The notes under the pieces were generated by a model. The model did no database searches and was not told the origin of the DNA. It saw only the letters and a list, made by a program, of their open reading frames with translations. Below, piece by piece: positions 1 to 9,328 of a DNA stretch of 27,046 bases; position 1 is the stretch's first letter; every line of letters starts with the position of its first letter. The translations under genes were made by a program, and so were the position numbers. The stretch comes from Pelargonium nanum. Its lineage: Eukaryota; Streptophyta; Magnoliopsida; Geraniales; Geraniaceae. The stretch lies in assembly GCA_036897485.1 (NCBI GenBank), contig JAYMTF010001034.1, positions 1-27,046 on the forward strand. The letters are read 5' to 3'.

Positions 1-413
1 ACTTAGAAGAATTTTGACAAAGAACTTGGACACTAGGCTAGTTATCTCAGCTCACGTGGACAAGAAGACACTCCTAGTGTGTTTGGGTTGACCGAAAGTC
101 AAAACAAGCGCATCAGCATCATATGCAGAAAAATCAGGAAGTATGAGAGAGAGCTAACAATTTAGATATCGGGTCGATTTTTTCAAGTTTGAGTTTGAAA
201 TGCCTAATTTGAATCCAACACAAAGGTGTTGTGTGTTGCTTATTTTGGATAGGGTTTCAGTTTTGACATGTAAACTGCACCGATTCATACGTATTTGTCT
301 GATTCAATTCGACCTGAAAAATGATCGGATCCATTTTTACGATATTAGAACCCAAAAAATGTGGATTGGGTTTCATTTGATAGCCGAATCTAGTCCAAAT
401 TATAAGCTATACA
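1..413. other. Intergenic flank upstream of the copia element
   Basis: No convincing gene is seen. A short stop-free stretch at 200-424 has no family resemblance. Its wording (repeated aaccc / ttggatt-like units) and AT content look like old transposon or spacer DNA. It ends at the target-site copy next to the copia LTR. Confidence 0.4.
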
Positions 414-420
414 TATATTA

Positions 421-604
421 TTGAAGTTAATATTGATTTGGAATATATTTTATTTCCTATCTTGCATCATTGACCAAATCACTTTTAATATGTAAATCAT
501 GTACTATTATATCTCTTTTTTTGATGTATGTAATTTCTATATATGTAATAATTCGTGATCAATAAAATCATTCAAAATCATTCCCAACTTTCCTGATTTC
601 TTCA
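421..604 (+). repeat. 5' LTR of the copia element
   Basis: 184-bp direct repeat of 4391-4577. Very short for an LTR but within the copia range. It contains an AATAAAATC stretch near its end that could serve as a polyadenylation signal. The first T before the usual TG appears in both copies. Confidence 0.93.
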
Positions 605-616
605 TGGTATCAGAGC
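605..616 (+). other. Primer-binding site for initiator Met-tRNA
   Basis: TGGTATCAGAGC follows the 5' LTR with no spacer. This is the standard plant copia primer-binding site, complementary to the 3' end of tRNA-iMet, and it fixes the 5' LTR end at 604. Confidence 0.93.
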
Positions 617-626
617 ATGAAGACTC

Positions 627-1394
627 ATGATTTCTTTCGTTAAATTCATTCTCCTTGAGCATGCTTGGTTTACATTTGAGAACACATCAAAGGGACGGTT
701 GGATGATCGTTGCCAATGCTTTGTCGGAGGTCTCACATGGGCTATTGATAATTGCGAACTCGAGCGAGTTTTCAGCCGATACGAGAAGAATATTGTTGAA
801 TCCAAAATCATATATGATTATAAGACAGGTCGGTCCCGAAGTTTTGGATTTGTGACATTCTCAACCGACAAGTCAATGAAGGGCGCAATTCATAGAATGA
901 ATGGTAGTAGACTTGACAACCGTGTCATCACCGCTGAAGAAGCTCATTTCCGTGGCAGCGGACAGAAGCTGCGAAATGACCATTTGATAGCAGACACATC
1001 ATTTTCATTTGGAGAAGACAACATATGTACGGGCCAAAGAAGAATCTTGGGTCATGCTAATGATTCTACTAATTTGGGTCATAAAAGCCATGTGGTAGAC
1101 ACAATGAAAATGGCATGCAGCAGTAATACATCTTCATCAACCCAAAATAATTGGACAGTGCAAAAACACATTCACAAAAGTCTCAATTCGAAGAGACCCT
1201 CGGCTACTGCAACTTCTACTGGTCATTCCATACTTGGGTCATCTTGGAACACTGACAGTAGTGCTACAGATCACATTTCTTGTGACCATAATAATTTGCA
1301 ATATATTGAGCAGACAAATTACTTTCCACCTGTCCAAATACCGAACGAAGCGACAATCATTGTAAAAGTTGTTCGTCAAGTAAAATTAACATAA
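627..1394 (+). CDS. RRM (glycine-rich RNA-binding-protein-like) frame in the gag position, fused to a protease remnant
   Basis: An uninterrupted 255-codon frame starts 11 bases after the primer-binding site. Residues about 28-107 are an RRM of the plant GRP7/GR-RBP type: RNP2 is CFVGGL (31-36) and RNP1 is RSFGFVTF (71-78), with Ser where Gly is usual at its second position. The linker TGRSRSFGFVTF, the following MNGSRLDNR and AHFRGSG (107-112) also match the GR-RBP pattern. No glycine-rich tail, gag (UBN2-type) domain or CCHC knuckle is visible. Residues about 206-220 (WNTDSSATDH) are the degenerate start of the copia aspartic protease, where D[S/T]GA has become DSSA. The RRM part has no intron, whereas Arabidopsis GRP7 and GRP8 have one inside the RRM, which suggests capture from mRNA. 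The family call is firm. The idea that it served as a gag substitute is inference, and a processed-copy insertion is the alternative. Confidence 0.8.
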   Translation: MISFVKFILLEHAWFTFENTSKGRLDDRCQCFVGGLTWAIDNCELERVFSRYEKNIVESKIIYDYKTGRSRSFGFVTFSTDKSMKGAIHRMNGSRLDNRVITAEEAHFRGSGQKLRNDHLIADTSFSFGEDNICTGQRRILGHANDSTNLGHKSHVVDTMKMACSSNTSSSTQNNWTVQKHIHKSLNSKRPSATATSTGHSILGSSWNTDSSATDHISCDHNNLQYIEQTNYFPPVQIPNEATIIVKVVRQVKLT

Positions 1395-1617
1395 AATTGA
1401 CTCTTGAGAGAGTCCTTGTAGTTCCTAAATTTTATTTTAATTTAATGTCTGTGAGTAAATTAATGCGTGATCTTAACTGCGCGTTAACCTTTTATCTAGA
1501 TTTTTGTGTGATACAAGATTTGCCTACGAGAAAGCTGATTGGAATTGGTAGAATGTGAAACAAGCTTTATTATTTGGAACCACCAAAATCAGGAAAAGCA
1601 TTGGTAACTCAATATTA
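1395..1617 (+). pseudogene. Copia protease / pre-integrase linker remnant
   Basis: After the stop of the RRM frame, the plus strand still reads VVPKFYFNLMSVSKL and DLPTRKLIGIGR in one frame. This is the typical copia segment between protease and GAG_pre-integrase (LYVPxLxxNLLSVSKL). It is broken by stops near 1394 and 1556. Confidence 0.75.
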
Positions 1618-1624
1618 GGGAGAT

Positions 1625-2443
1625 ATGGGATTATGGCATCGAAGATTGGGTCACATTCCAATCAACCGAATCTCTTTGGCACCCAATTTACCCATTCTTT
1701 CTGGTACTAATAAGATGTCATTTTGTGATGCATATTGTAGGGCGAAACAAACTCGACTTCCTTTTCCCGTTCATATTAATAAGTCATCACATGTTTTTCA
1801 ATTAGTTCATTGTGATATTTGGGGCCCATATAGAACACCATCTAATTTTGGTTGTCATTATTTTCTAACCATTGTGGATGATTTTAGTCGAGCTACTTGG
1901 GTATATTTGATGCGACACAAATCTGAGACACATCAATATTTATTACAAATTTTTTGTTGGGTTCCACACACTTTCAAGTACAGGTCAAGATTTTGAGGTC
2001 CAATAACGGATTGGAGTTTGATCATCATGAGTTACTTGAGTACCATTCAGTCCATGGAATGGAGCGTCAAACAAGTTGTACTAGTACTCCTAAAAAAATT
2101 GGAGTAGTTAAATGTAAAAGCCCGAGCACTTCATTTTCAGGCAAGTTTGCCTATACAATTTTGGGGCGAATGTGTATTAACAGTTGCATATTTGATTAAT
2201 CGAATGCCGCTCCCTGTTCTCAACAATAAAATTACATTCGAAATATTACTTGGGAAGAAGTCAACCTATGATCATTTGCGATGCATCGGTTGTTTATGCT
2301 ACCCTCACAAGCAAGTGCATGATATGTTCACACCCCGTTCACAATCATGCATTTTTGTTGGATATCTTCATGGGCAAAAGTGCTATCGATTTTATGATCT
2401 TGAGACTAAAATCATTTTTGTTGGACATCAAAACATGATTTGA
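1625..2443 (+). pseudogene. Copia GAG_pre-integrase and integrase core, frameshifted
   Basis: The frame at 1625-1996 begins LWHRRLGH and continues to FCDAYC, the HHCC zinc site of the pre-integrase domain, then HCDIWGPY (first catalytic Asp) and FLTIVDDFSRATWVYLM. A frameshift near 1960-1990 moves the reading to ILRSNNGLEF, where the usual RSDNGTEF has Asn for the second catalytic Asp. Further on, STPKKIGVVKCK stands for STPQQNGVVERK, so the catalytic Glu is Lys. Another shift leads into the frame at 2147-2443 (QFWGECVLTVAYLINRMP, then a GCLCYPH-like segment and SQSCIFVGY), the normal integrase C-terminal part. Two of three DDE residues are lost, so the enzyme is dead. Confidence 0.9.
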
Positions 2444-2960
2444 TGCAATCTCCTTTTGGTCAGCCATCATTAGATTCTTTTGTTGATCCCTCATTCAATC
2501 AACCTTCGAATCCTGAGACAAACTCAGAGGCAGATAGTGGTACTTTAGGCTCTACTCCTCAGTCACTGAATCTACTTCTCCACCTCAAACAGAGCCTCCA
2601 ATCACAGAAAAGGAGGTTCAGTTGTCTCAAAGTGGCCATAACACATCTCTACCAAATAAAAGACATAGAAAACTATCCACAACTTTGTCTGGATTCGAGT
2701 ACATCTTGCGACCCAGCCTTGCTCCATCTAAGCCCGATTCACATTATTCTCTTCTTTCGGCCAACTCAATGGTACATCATCTTTCTCACTTTATATCCTA
2801 CAAAAGGTTTTCTTCTTCTCACACTGCATTTTTAGCGGTCATCTCTGCTACGTATGAGCCAAAACATTCTCTTAGGCAGTCAAACAGGCACATTAGAGGG
2901 AGGCTATGACAAAAGAAATTTCTGCGCTTGAAGCCAACAAACTTGGACCTTACCTGACTT
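2444..2960 (+). pseudogene. Copia integrase-RT linker, degenerate
   Basis: Rich in Ser, Pro and Gln in the readable frames, as is usual between integrase and reverse transcriptase in copia pol. The frame shifts again near 2600-2620. Conserved RT-leading text (roughly ALRQSNRHIRG, then KEISALEANK) appears near 2870-2940, separated by stops. Confidence 0.6.
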
Positions 2961-3620
2961 ACTTCCTGGAAAGAAGGGCATTGACTCCAAATGAGTTTAT
3001 AAGGTCAAGTATCGTCTTGTTGAGAGCATTGAACGTTACAAGGCTCATTTAGTCGCAAAAAGCTACACTCAAATCGACGGTGTCGACTTCGGAGAAACTT
3101 TTGCTCTGGTCGTCAAATTGGTTACAGTCAGAACCCTCTTAGTTGTTGCATCTATTCATAATTGGCCCCTTCATCAATTGGACGTCAATAATGCCTTCTT
3201 ACTTGGTGAATTAGAAGAAGAGGTTTACATGAAAATACCACATGGATTTTTCAAAAAGGGGGAGCACCGCGTTTGTAGACTTCGTAAGTCACTTTATGGG
3301 TTGAAGCAATCCTCGCGGAATTGGTATCACAAGTTTACCGCCTCACTCATTGCAATTGGTTTTCAAACCTCTCACACAGATCTTCTATGTTCACATGTGT
3401 TCGTTATTGGTTGTTGTCTTGATATTCGTAGATGACATGATAATCACAGGCACAGATGTTGTCAGAATTGAATAATTGAAGCGATGCTCAGATGTTAAGT
3501 TCCACATTTAAGATTTGGAAAAACTGAAATGTTTTCTTGGTATCGAAGTTACACGATCACCAGCTGGTTTATCATTAAGTCAGCGTAAATACACTTTTGA
3601 TATTCTCGAGGACAGTGGCT
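2961..3620 (+). pseudogene. Copia reverse transcriptase, frameshifted
   Basis: Readable blocks are [18 protein letters not shown] and [14 protein letters not shown] just before 3118, then in the frame at 3118-3435 [45 protein letters not shown]. The active-site motif survives as FVDDM at about 3424-3438, but one base out of frame, while the reading frame itself runs into a stop at 3433-3435. KCFLGIEVTRSPAGLSLSQRKY follows in the frame at 3515. Order and motifs are diagnostic of copia RT; stops and shifts show it is inactive. Confidence 0.9.
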
Positions 3621-4381
3621 TCACGGGATGCAAATCTTCATCATTTCCAATGCCCCAACAACATCATCTCTCTGCTGATATTGGTCCTCTAAGTGATGAT
3701 GTTGGACAATACAGAAGAGTGGATGAGAGATTACTCTACCTTACAATCACGTGTACTGATATCAGCTATGCAGTTCACATTCTAAGTCTATTTATGCAAA
3801 ATTCAAGACAACCTCATATTGATGCAGCCTTTCAGATGTTACATTATCTTAAGGGTACTCCAGGGTACGGGATTCTTTTATGCTCTAATAGCTCTTTATC
3901 GCTTCGAGCATATTGTGATGCTGATTGGGCAGGGTGCCCTGACACACGACGATCTACCACAGGGTATATTATCTTTCTTGGATCATCTCCCATCTCTTGG
4001 AGGTCTAAGAAACAATCCAGAGTCTCTTGTTCTTCTTCTGAAGCTGAATATCGTGTCATGGCCTTTACCAGCAAAGAAACTATTTGGCTTCTGAAACTCT
4101 TGCACGATCTATGCATTTCTACGAGTGATCATGTCCATTTATTTTGTGATAATCATGAGACTTTTCATATTGCTTCAGATCTAGTGTTTCACAAACGCAC
4201 GAAACATATTAAGATAGATTGTCACTTTTTTAGAGAGCAAATTTGGGCTCAAACTCTCATACCTCGACCCATCTCAAGCAAACATCAATTGGCAGATAAT
4301 TTCACTAAAGCTCTTGGACAAGATCGATTTCACCAATTGCTTGGCAAGTTGGGCATTTTCAATCTTCATGCGCCAACTTGA
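3621..4381 (+). pseudogene. Copia RT C-terminus and RNase H
   Basis: This is the C-terminal part of a stop-free frame of 288 codons (3515-4381). It holds the RNase H acidic motifs: YCDADWAG, STTGYIIFLGSSPISW, SSSEAEYR, LFCDNHET and ADNFTKAL. It is the best preserved part of pol. The stop at 4379-4381 abuts the polypurine tract. Without the upstream RT in frame it cannot make a functional polyprotein. Confidence 0.9.
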
Positions 4382-4390
4382 TGGGGAGTA
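4381..4390 (+). other. Polypurine tract of the copia element
   Basis: ATGGGGAGTA lies directly before the 3' LTR, the expected place and composition for the plus-strand primer. Confidence 0.8.
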
Positions 4391-4577
4391 TTGAAGTTAA
4401 TGTTGATTTTGGAATATATTTTATTTCCTATCTTGCATCATTGACCAAATCACTCTTTAATATGTAAATCATGTATTATTATTTTTCTCCTTTTAGATTT
4501 GTGTAATTTGTATATGTGTAATAGTTCGTGATGAATAAAATCATTCAAAACCATTCACAACTTTCCTGATTTCTTCA
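4391..4577 (+). repeat. 3' LTR of the copia element
   Basis: 187-bp copy of 421-604. Differences cluster in a T-rich centre (about 4475-4505). It is followed by tatatta, which also precedes the 5' LTR. Confidence 0.93.
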
Positions 4578-4584
4578 TATATTA

Positions 4585-5589
4585 AACTACTATCAATGAG
4601 AATTGTCTTACACTAGTAACAAAAACTTCAATATATACATGACAGAAGTGGTTTACATATACATAACAATTTCGAAAAGAACAAAAGTCAAGAACCAAAC
4701 AACACAAAATATCACTTATTTGCATACTAATATAAAAAATCGTCTTACATATCAGCAACAAAAATCATTACACCCTTAATGTCTCACATCCCAAATCCAA
4801 AAACAAAACAGTATCAGTAAAAAGTAAGCATCCAAACTTCATATGCATCCACACCATTATGAAACGCCCCGGATGAAATTCTTTTGATTTCTGACGATGC
4901 GTTCGACAGTTAGACAATTTTGGGAGTCTAAGTAAGCCTTCGAGACTATTTACTTGAAGAAGTAGCAGTAAGGCAGCAAGGAAATAAGCAAGTAAAGGAA
5001 GGGATGCACGTTTGCTTATGGTAAAAACTCTTTCTATTAGGAGAAAAACCAATACGAGTCTAACTAGTTACAAGTGAAGCTCTCTACTTCAATTTATACA
5101 CGGTAAAGACTACTCTCTTTGGATAAGAGTTTAGTGGCTTCTCATTGAACCAAACATTGGTCTTATAAGTCTTTTTGGCAGCTCCTACTATGCATGTTTG
5201 CAAGTGGACAACTGCTACTTCCCATGTGAGCAAGGATGGACAGCTCTTCCTTTAGCATTGAAGAATGGTTTGTATGATAGACACCTCATACTTGAGGAGG
5301 TGTGTGCTTCACCATCTTAACTATTTTTCTGAGCATTTGAAGGTTGCATCTTCTCATAGCAGCTCGCCACCTCGTGCTTAGGCGGTTTTGAGAGCGACTT
5401 CTCTAAGGTCGTGAAAATTAGCTAGTTTACATACTAGCTTTAAAAATAAACAGAAATGCACCATTTAGTTCCAAACTATCTAGGGAAAACGCTGGTTTAC
5501 ATCACGATTAACCATAATTTGCAAAACGTATGCAAATAGACAACACAAAAATTGTACCACAAAAGAAAATAACAATCTAAGGTTTCCAA
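4585..5589. other. Intergenic DNA, probably old transposon sequence, no gene seen
   Basis: No motif-bearing frame is visible. A 94-codon minus-strand frame (4768-5052) is hydrophobic at its start but matches no family I recognise. The stretch around 4860-4910 and the Ser/Leu-rich text look like an LTR or other repeat rather than a gene. A small hairpin (cacctc, then gaggaggtg) lies near 5282-5302. Confidence 0.45.
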
Positions 5590-7400
5590 ACTAGCTATTT
5601 TCCCTTTTGTGAGGTGTGTGTTGACTTCTTTCTTGAGGAGTTTGGTTGGTGCTTTAGATTCTTGAATCATAATGCCTTTTTATTTTATATATTTCGATGA
5701 CAGAATTGCACCATCACTTGAGATTGTCTCCCATGCTACAGATTAATGTAACAAAATAATGAATATGTGACATTAAAGTTCAATAAACAAATTTGTAGTG
5801 ATTTTGGTAAGTGATTTACATTAAGTATTGCATATCCAATGCTCGGGTTTTGGAATAAACCAAATCCACTAGGTCCTTTTTGTTCCATTAATTTTCTTTG
5901 AGTTGCATTATCTTTAATTTGGAATTGCCTTGGTCTAGTGTGCACAGTATTACCACGAGTTTGTGTATGTTGGTTTCTGGTTGTGAAGGTGTGGGTATCA
6001 TTTCTTCATCCTGCCCTGACTTCTCCATCATTACTTAATGATATAGTATATATGTCATTATAACTAATAGAGCTAGAAAATTAATGTCATCAACAATTTT
6101 CAAAGTGCATGTTCATACCTTAACATGCTTGTCAGGACACATCTTTTTGTTGTGTCCAGTTTTCTTACACTTTGTATAAGTCGTTGTCCTACCACTCCTC
6201 GCCAGCGTATGAAAGTGCGAATTACCTTCATTTTTCCTCTCACCAAATTCTCATTTCCTCTTTCCAATTTTGGGTATGCCTGACATTCTTCGCTCAATTG
6301 GCGGTAGTCAAGGTCCTAATGAAGATAACGACCAATTAGTCATGCCATTAATTGGCTGCAGCATGTGAGCATATGTTCTTTCGCATGCAGCTTTCTTGAA
6401 CCAATGACTTATGTATTGCCTATACTCTTTTCTTTCATACTCTATGCATGCACACATGGAAACCCTTTCAACTGCCATCTCCGACAAGAACATGTTTGTT
6501 TATGTAGAAAAAAAAATCAACAAGTCTATTCATCACATACACCCGTATATCTTCAAGCATACTGATCACTAACTTACTCCTTGCTTGTATGATAAATCCA
6601 TTAAATGTCTCACACTAATTGTTGTTTACTGAATCACATTTAGGTTCCTCGAAAAAGTATGCCCTACACCAGAACTTTGGATGGAGGGTTCCTTTCATTT
6701 GGATGAATGCACTAGGATTTATATCTACCATGTCACTCAAATAATCCCACATTTGACAAATGATGGGACTTTTGGCAACACCCCAATATTTATTTCTTAG
6801 CTCAGTTCCTCGATATATTTTTCTCCAATTTGCATACAAACGTTTTACGCACACACGTTGATGAGCATGTGGTAGGACATCTTGTATGGCATGAGCCAAA
6901 TCCTAAAAAACCATCACATAAATGAGTTAGAATTATACCATATAAATACTGCAAGTTATTAAAAATAAGTAATCATCATGTAAACTCACTTTCTGCTGGT
7001 TGAGATTACTGTCCAAACATGCCCTGTTTCCATATGCAAATCAACACTAAGTAAGTTCAAGAACCATATCCAAAAAGGTCTTCCCTCCCTAAAAATTTGC
7101 CCAAGCGATAGAGAACATTTGATTGTTCTCATCTCTCCCAACAACAGTTGTAACTCACCCTTAAGTACCCCCTTCAAAAAACAATCATCCAAACTCATAA
7201 ATTTTCCACAACCACCTAAAAACCCTTTCATAGAATCAAAGCATACATATAACCTCTTGAAATGAGGGGCAACATTATTGGAAGGAATAAAGTTTTGCAG
7301 CTCAATTGTTGTGCCGGGATTCGAAACCTTCAACTCATCAACATATCTCCAAACATCTTTGAACTCAAATAGACAAGCATAAAATATTTCTTTAAATATA
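5590..7400 (-). pseudogene. Mutator-like (MuDR/MULE) transposase relic
   Basis: Reading on the minus strand from about 7400 down, the text follows a plant MULE transposase in order. VWRYVDELKVSNPGTTIEL opens it, followed by the MULE core RLYVCFDSMKGFLGGCGKF and LDDCFLKGVLKGELQLLLG (6986-7333). Next, in another frame (6615-6899), come AIQDVLPHAHQRVCVKRLYANWRKIYRG and WCRAYFFEEPKCDSVNNN. After that come a SWIM-finger region ending in YISHWFKKA and RTYAHMLQPINGMTNW (6308-6493), a basic stretch with RKLDTTKR (6100-6297), and a C-terminal GFGLFQNP-like piece (5736-5945). Stops and frame changes separate the blocks, so it is a pseudogene. The core has a shortened, mutated GLDGCFLKG motif (SLDDCFLKG). 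No terminal inverted repeats were found by eye. Confidence 0.8.
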
Positions 7401-7689
7401 TATTTTTTTTCCTTTCTACATTAAGCAATGGTCACTCTAGCTTTCAATTGTTTGTAGGTGATCCTTATTTGTGATGCTGCATTTATTCTAGAGCATTAAG
7501 TAATTATCAATTTGTGATACTTTGCCAAAAAAAATTGGCGTTACCCATTTGTTTGTCTTTGTACGCCTGCACACATGTTCATTCAAGTACGTCTTCACTA
7601 CATATGTCCCTATGCTTTTCTCCCATGAACAAGATATCTTCTAACTGTAATGTTGTTTTTTTGCACACCAAAGATATCCTCACTTTGTC

Positions 7690-7865
7690 TTTTTTTAAAA
7701 AAAAAAATGGGATTAAAGGCAAATTTGGTACCCAAACTTATACCAAAACCCCAATTTTGTACCCAAACTTTTATTTTACCAGATACGATACATAATCTAT
7801 GATTTTGAACTCAATTTGGTGCCTACCGTTAGACTCTGTCAACTGTTCTGTTAAGTGATGTCCAC
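7690..7865. repeat. Dispersed-repeat-like segment (tttggtacccaaactt type)
   Basis: It contains two near copies of a tttggtacccaaactt / ttttgtacccaaactt unit, then text ending in ctgttaagtgatgtccacgtg. I recognise this wording as recurrent in plant intergenic DNA. Class is uncertain. No coding content. Confidence 0.4.
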
Positions 7866-7994
7866 GTGTTGACGCCAAAAACTTTGGCTTTCCTTATGCC
7901 TAACATTTGTAAGAGTCACAGTCCTGTAATTAATGTTTCGTACTCGGACTGGTTGTCAGAGTCATTTGGATGCGACCTATGTAGCGAAGGGCAA

Positions 7995-8660
7995 TTTTTC
8001 TATGTTGGAGTACCTTTTATTTGGAATTTCAAGACCGCGTTGATGAAGTATATTTGGTGTTGTGCCGCATCTCCTTCGCTGACTAGTACCGTGCTTATTG
8101 CCTTTTCTGCCACCGCTAGGTAGAGGAAAAAGGTCTCGCCTTGGATGGGTCTAACTAGCATCAGATGGGAGGAGCTGAGGTATTTCGTGAACTCGAGAAA
8201 GACATTCTCATATTCTTCTGTCCAGGTGAACCTGCTCTTCTGCCATAAGATTTGAAGAATAGAAGGCATCGGTTAGGCGTTCGGAAGACGAATATGCTCA
8301 AGGCGATTAAACGCCCCGTAGTCACTGGATCTCATTGATGTTTTTCGGTTGTTGCATGTCTATTATTGCTTTTTGTTTCTCAAAGTTGACCTCTATTCCT
8401 TTGTGCATGATCATGAAGCCCCAAAATTTACTCCTCTGCACCCAAAGGCCTATTTTTCTAGATAGAGCTTCATTTTGTATAAGCCTAAAGTTTCGAAGGT
8501 TTCTTTGAGGTCTTGCACGTGTTCTACGACGTTCTTGGATTTGACCATCGTCAACATACACCTACATTTCGTCCTATTTGATCGATGAATATGTGGTTTA
8601 CGAGTTGTTGGTAAGTGGTTCCCATGCTCTTTAGGCCAAACAACATTACCTTAAAACAAT
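7995..8660 (-). pseudogene. Ty3/gypsy RT - RNase H fragment
   Basis: On the minus strand, starting near 8660, the text reads VMLFGLKSMGTTYQQLVNHIF, the gypsy RT block before the active site. After a one-base shift comes YVDD (8550-8561), then WVQRSKFWGFMIMHKGIEVN and KAIIDMQQPKNINEIQ (8322-8561). The frame at 8000-8269 gives RFTWTEEYENVFLEF and FFLYLAVAEKAISTVLV, the start of gypsy RNase H. Integrase, gag and LTRs are absent, and the fragment is cut at both ends. It adjoins the repeat at 7690-7865, whose relation to it is unknown. Confidence 0.85.
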
Positions 8661-9328
8661 CATCAATATACAAAAATCTTACAAAGCATTTCATTCAATT
8701 TACGTTGAACATAGAGACACAATCTCCAATTACGAAATAGACCATTCAAAATTGACGATGATTGAAAAAATTATCTTAAAACTATTCACAGAAAGGATAA
8801 TATAAGATGCAAAAAATGCACAATTGTCTCTCTTCCTTTGCGATGAGCTCTCTCTCTCTCTCTATTTTCATAGTTGAAAGATCAAATATGATATATAGAT
8901 ATAGATATAGGTAGATTATCATTTATAAAATTAATCATTTTTTCCTAATTACTCCTTCAAAATATCCAATCATTGTTTACTGACTTTTGAAAGTTGAACT
9001 ACTCTTTCAACTAAAAGTCAAGCCCCAAAATTGACATTGTCTATTTATTTATTTCCTCTAAAATAAAAACCTAAAAATAAAATAAAAATGATGCAGTCCC
9101 CAATTGTAGTATTTGGGGTTAGGTAGGCGGTTCTAGAATCGAACCTTAGATGCGAACATTTTCTCACTTCACGACCGGAATCCAAACCAACGATCTGTCT
9201 CTCGGCGTCATTGCTCATTTCCAAAGGATTCTTCAATTTCAACTCAAAATTCTGTCAATCGGGTTCTACAATCGACTTGTTCGCTTCGGTGCGTGTTTCT
9301 GTCAAATCCGTATTCATCGTCATCATCA
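8661..9328 (+). promoter_or_regulatory. Upstream region and 5' leader of the ceramide kinase gene
   Basis: No gene is seen. A CT microsatellite lies at 8848-8863 and an ATAGAT-type repeat near 8893-8912; pyrimidine tracts are common in plant core promoters and leaders. The leader probably begins after about 9050, but no clear TATA box can be chosen. ATG codons at 9150 and 9211 lie out of frame upstream of the main start. The extent is inferred. Confidence 0.45.

Larger units (their letters stand above)
421..4577 (+). mobile_element. Ty1/copia LTR retrotransposon, defective, with an RRM in the gag position
   Basis: Two direct repeats, 421-604 (184 bp) and 4391-4577 (187 bp), start TTGAAG and end TTCTTCA. 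The 5' one is followed directly by a primer-binding site matching the plant initiator-Met tRNA (tggtatcagagc). The 3' one is preceded by a purine-rich tract. Inside, in copia order, are an RRM-bearing frame, protease remnant, GAG_pre-integrase and integrase, reverse transcriptase, then RNase H. Integrase before RT defines Ty1/copia. Pol carries several frameshifts and stops and lost catalytic residues, so the copy cannot move by itself. The sequence tatatta flanks both ends (414-420 and 4578-4584), supporting a genuine insertion. By hand alignment the LTRs differ by about 14 substitutions and three 1-bp gaps, so the insertion is not recent. Confidence 0.93.

Noticed and set aside
200..424. 74-codon plus-strand frame
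   Set aside because: No family motif, AT-rich repeat-like wording; it overlaps the copia target site and reads into the LTR.
4768..5052. 94-codon minus-strand frame with a hydrophobic start
   Set aside because: No family resemblance; it lies among decayed transposons and looks like repeat DNA that happens to be open.
7866..8123. 85-codon plus-strand frame
   Set aside because: Antisense shadow of the gypsy RNase H text, which is clearly coding on the minus strand.
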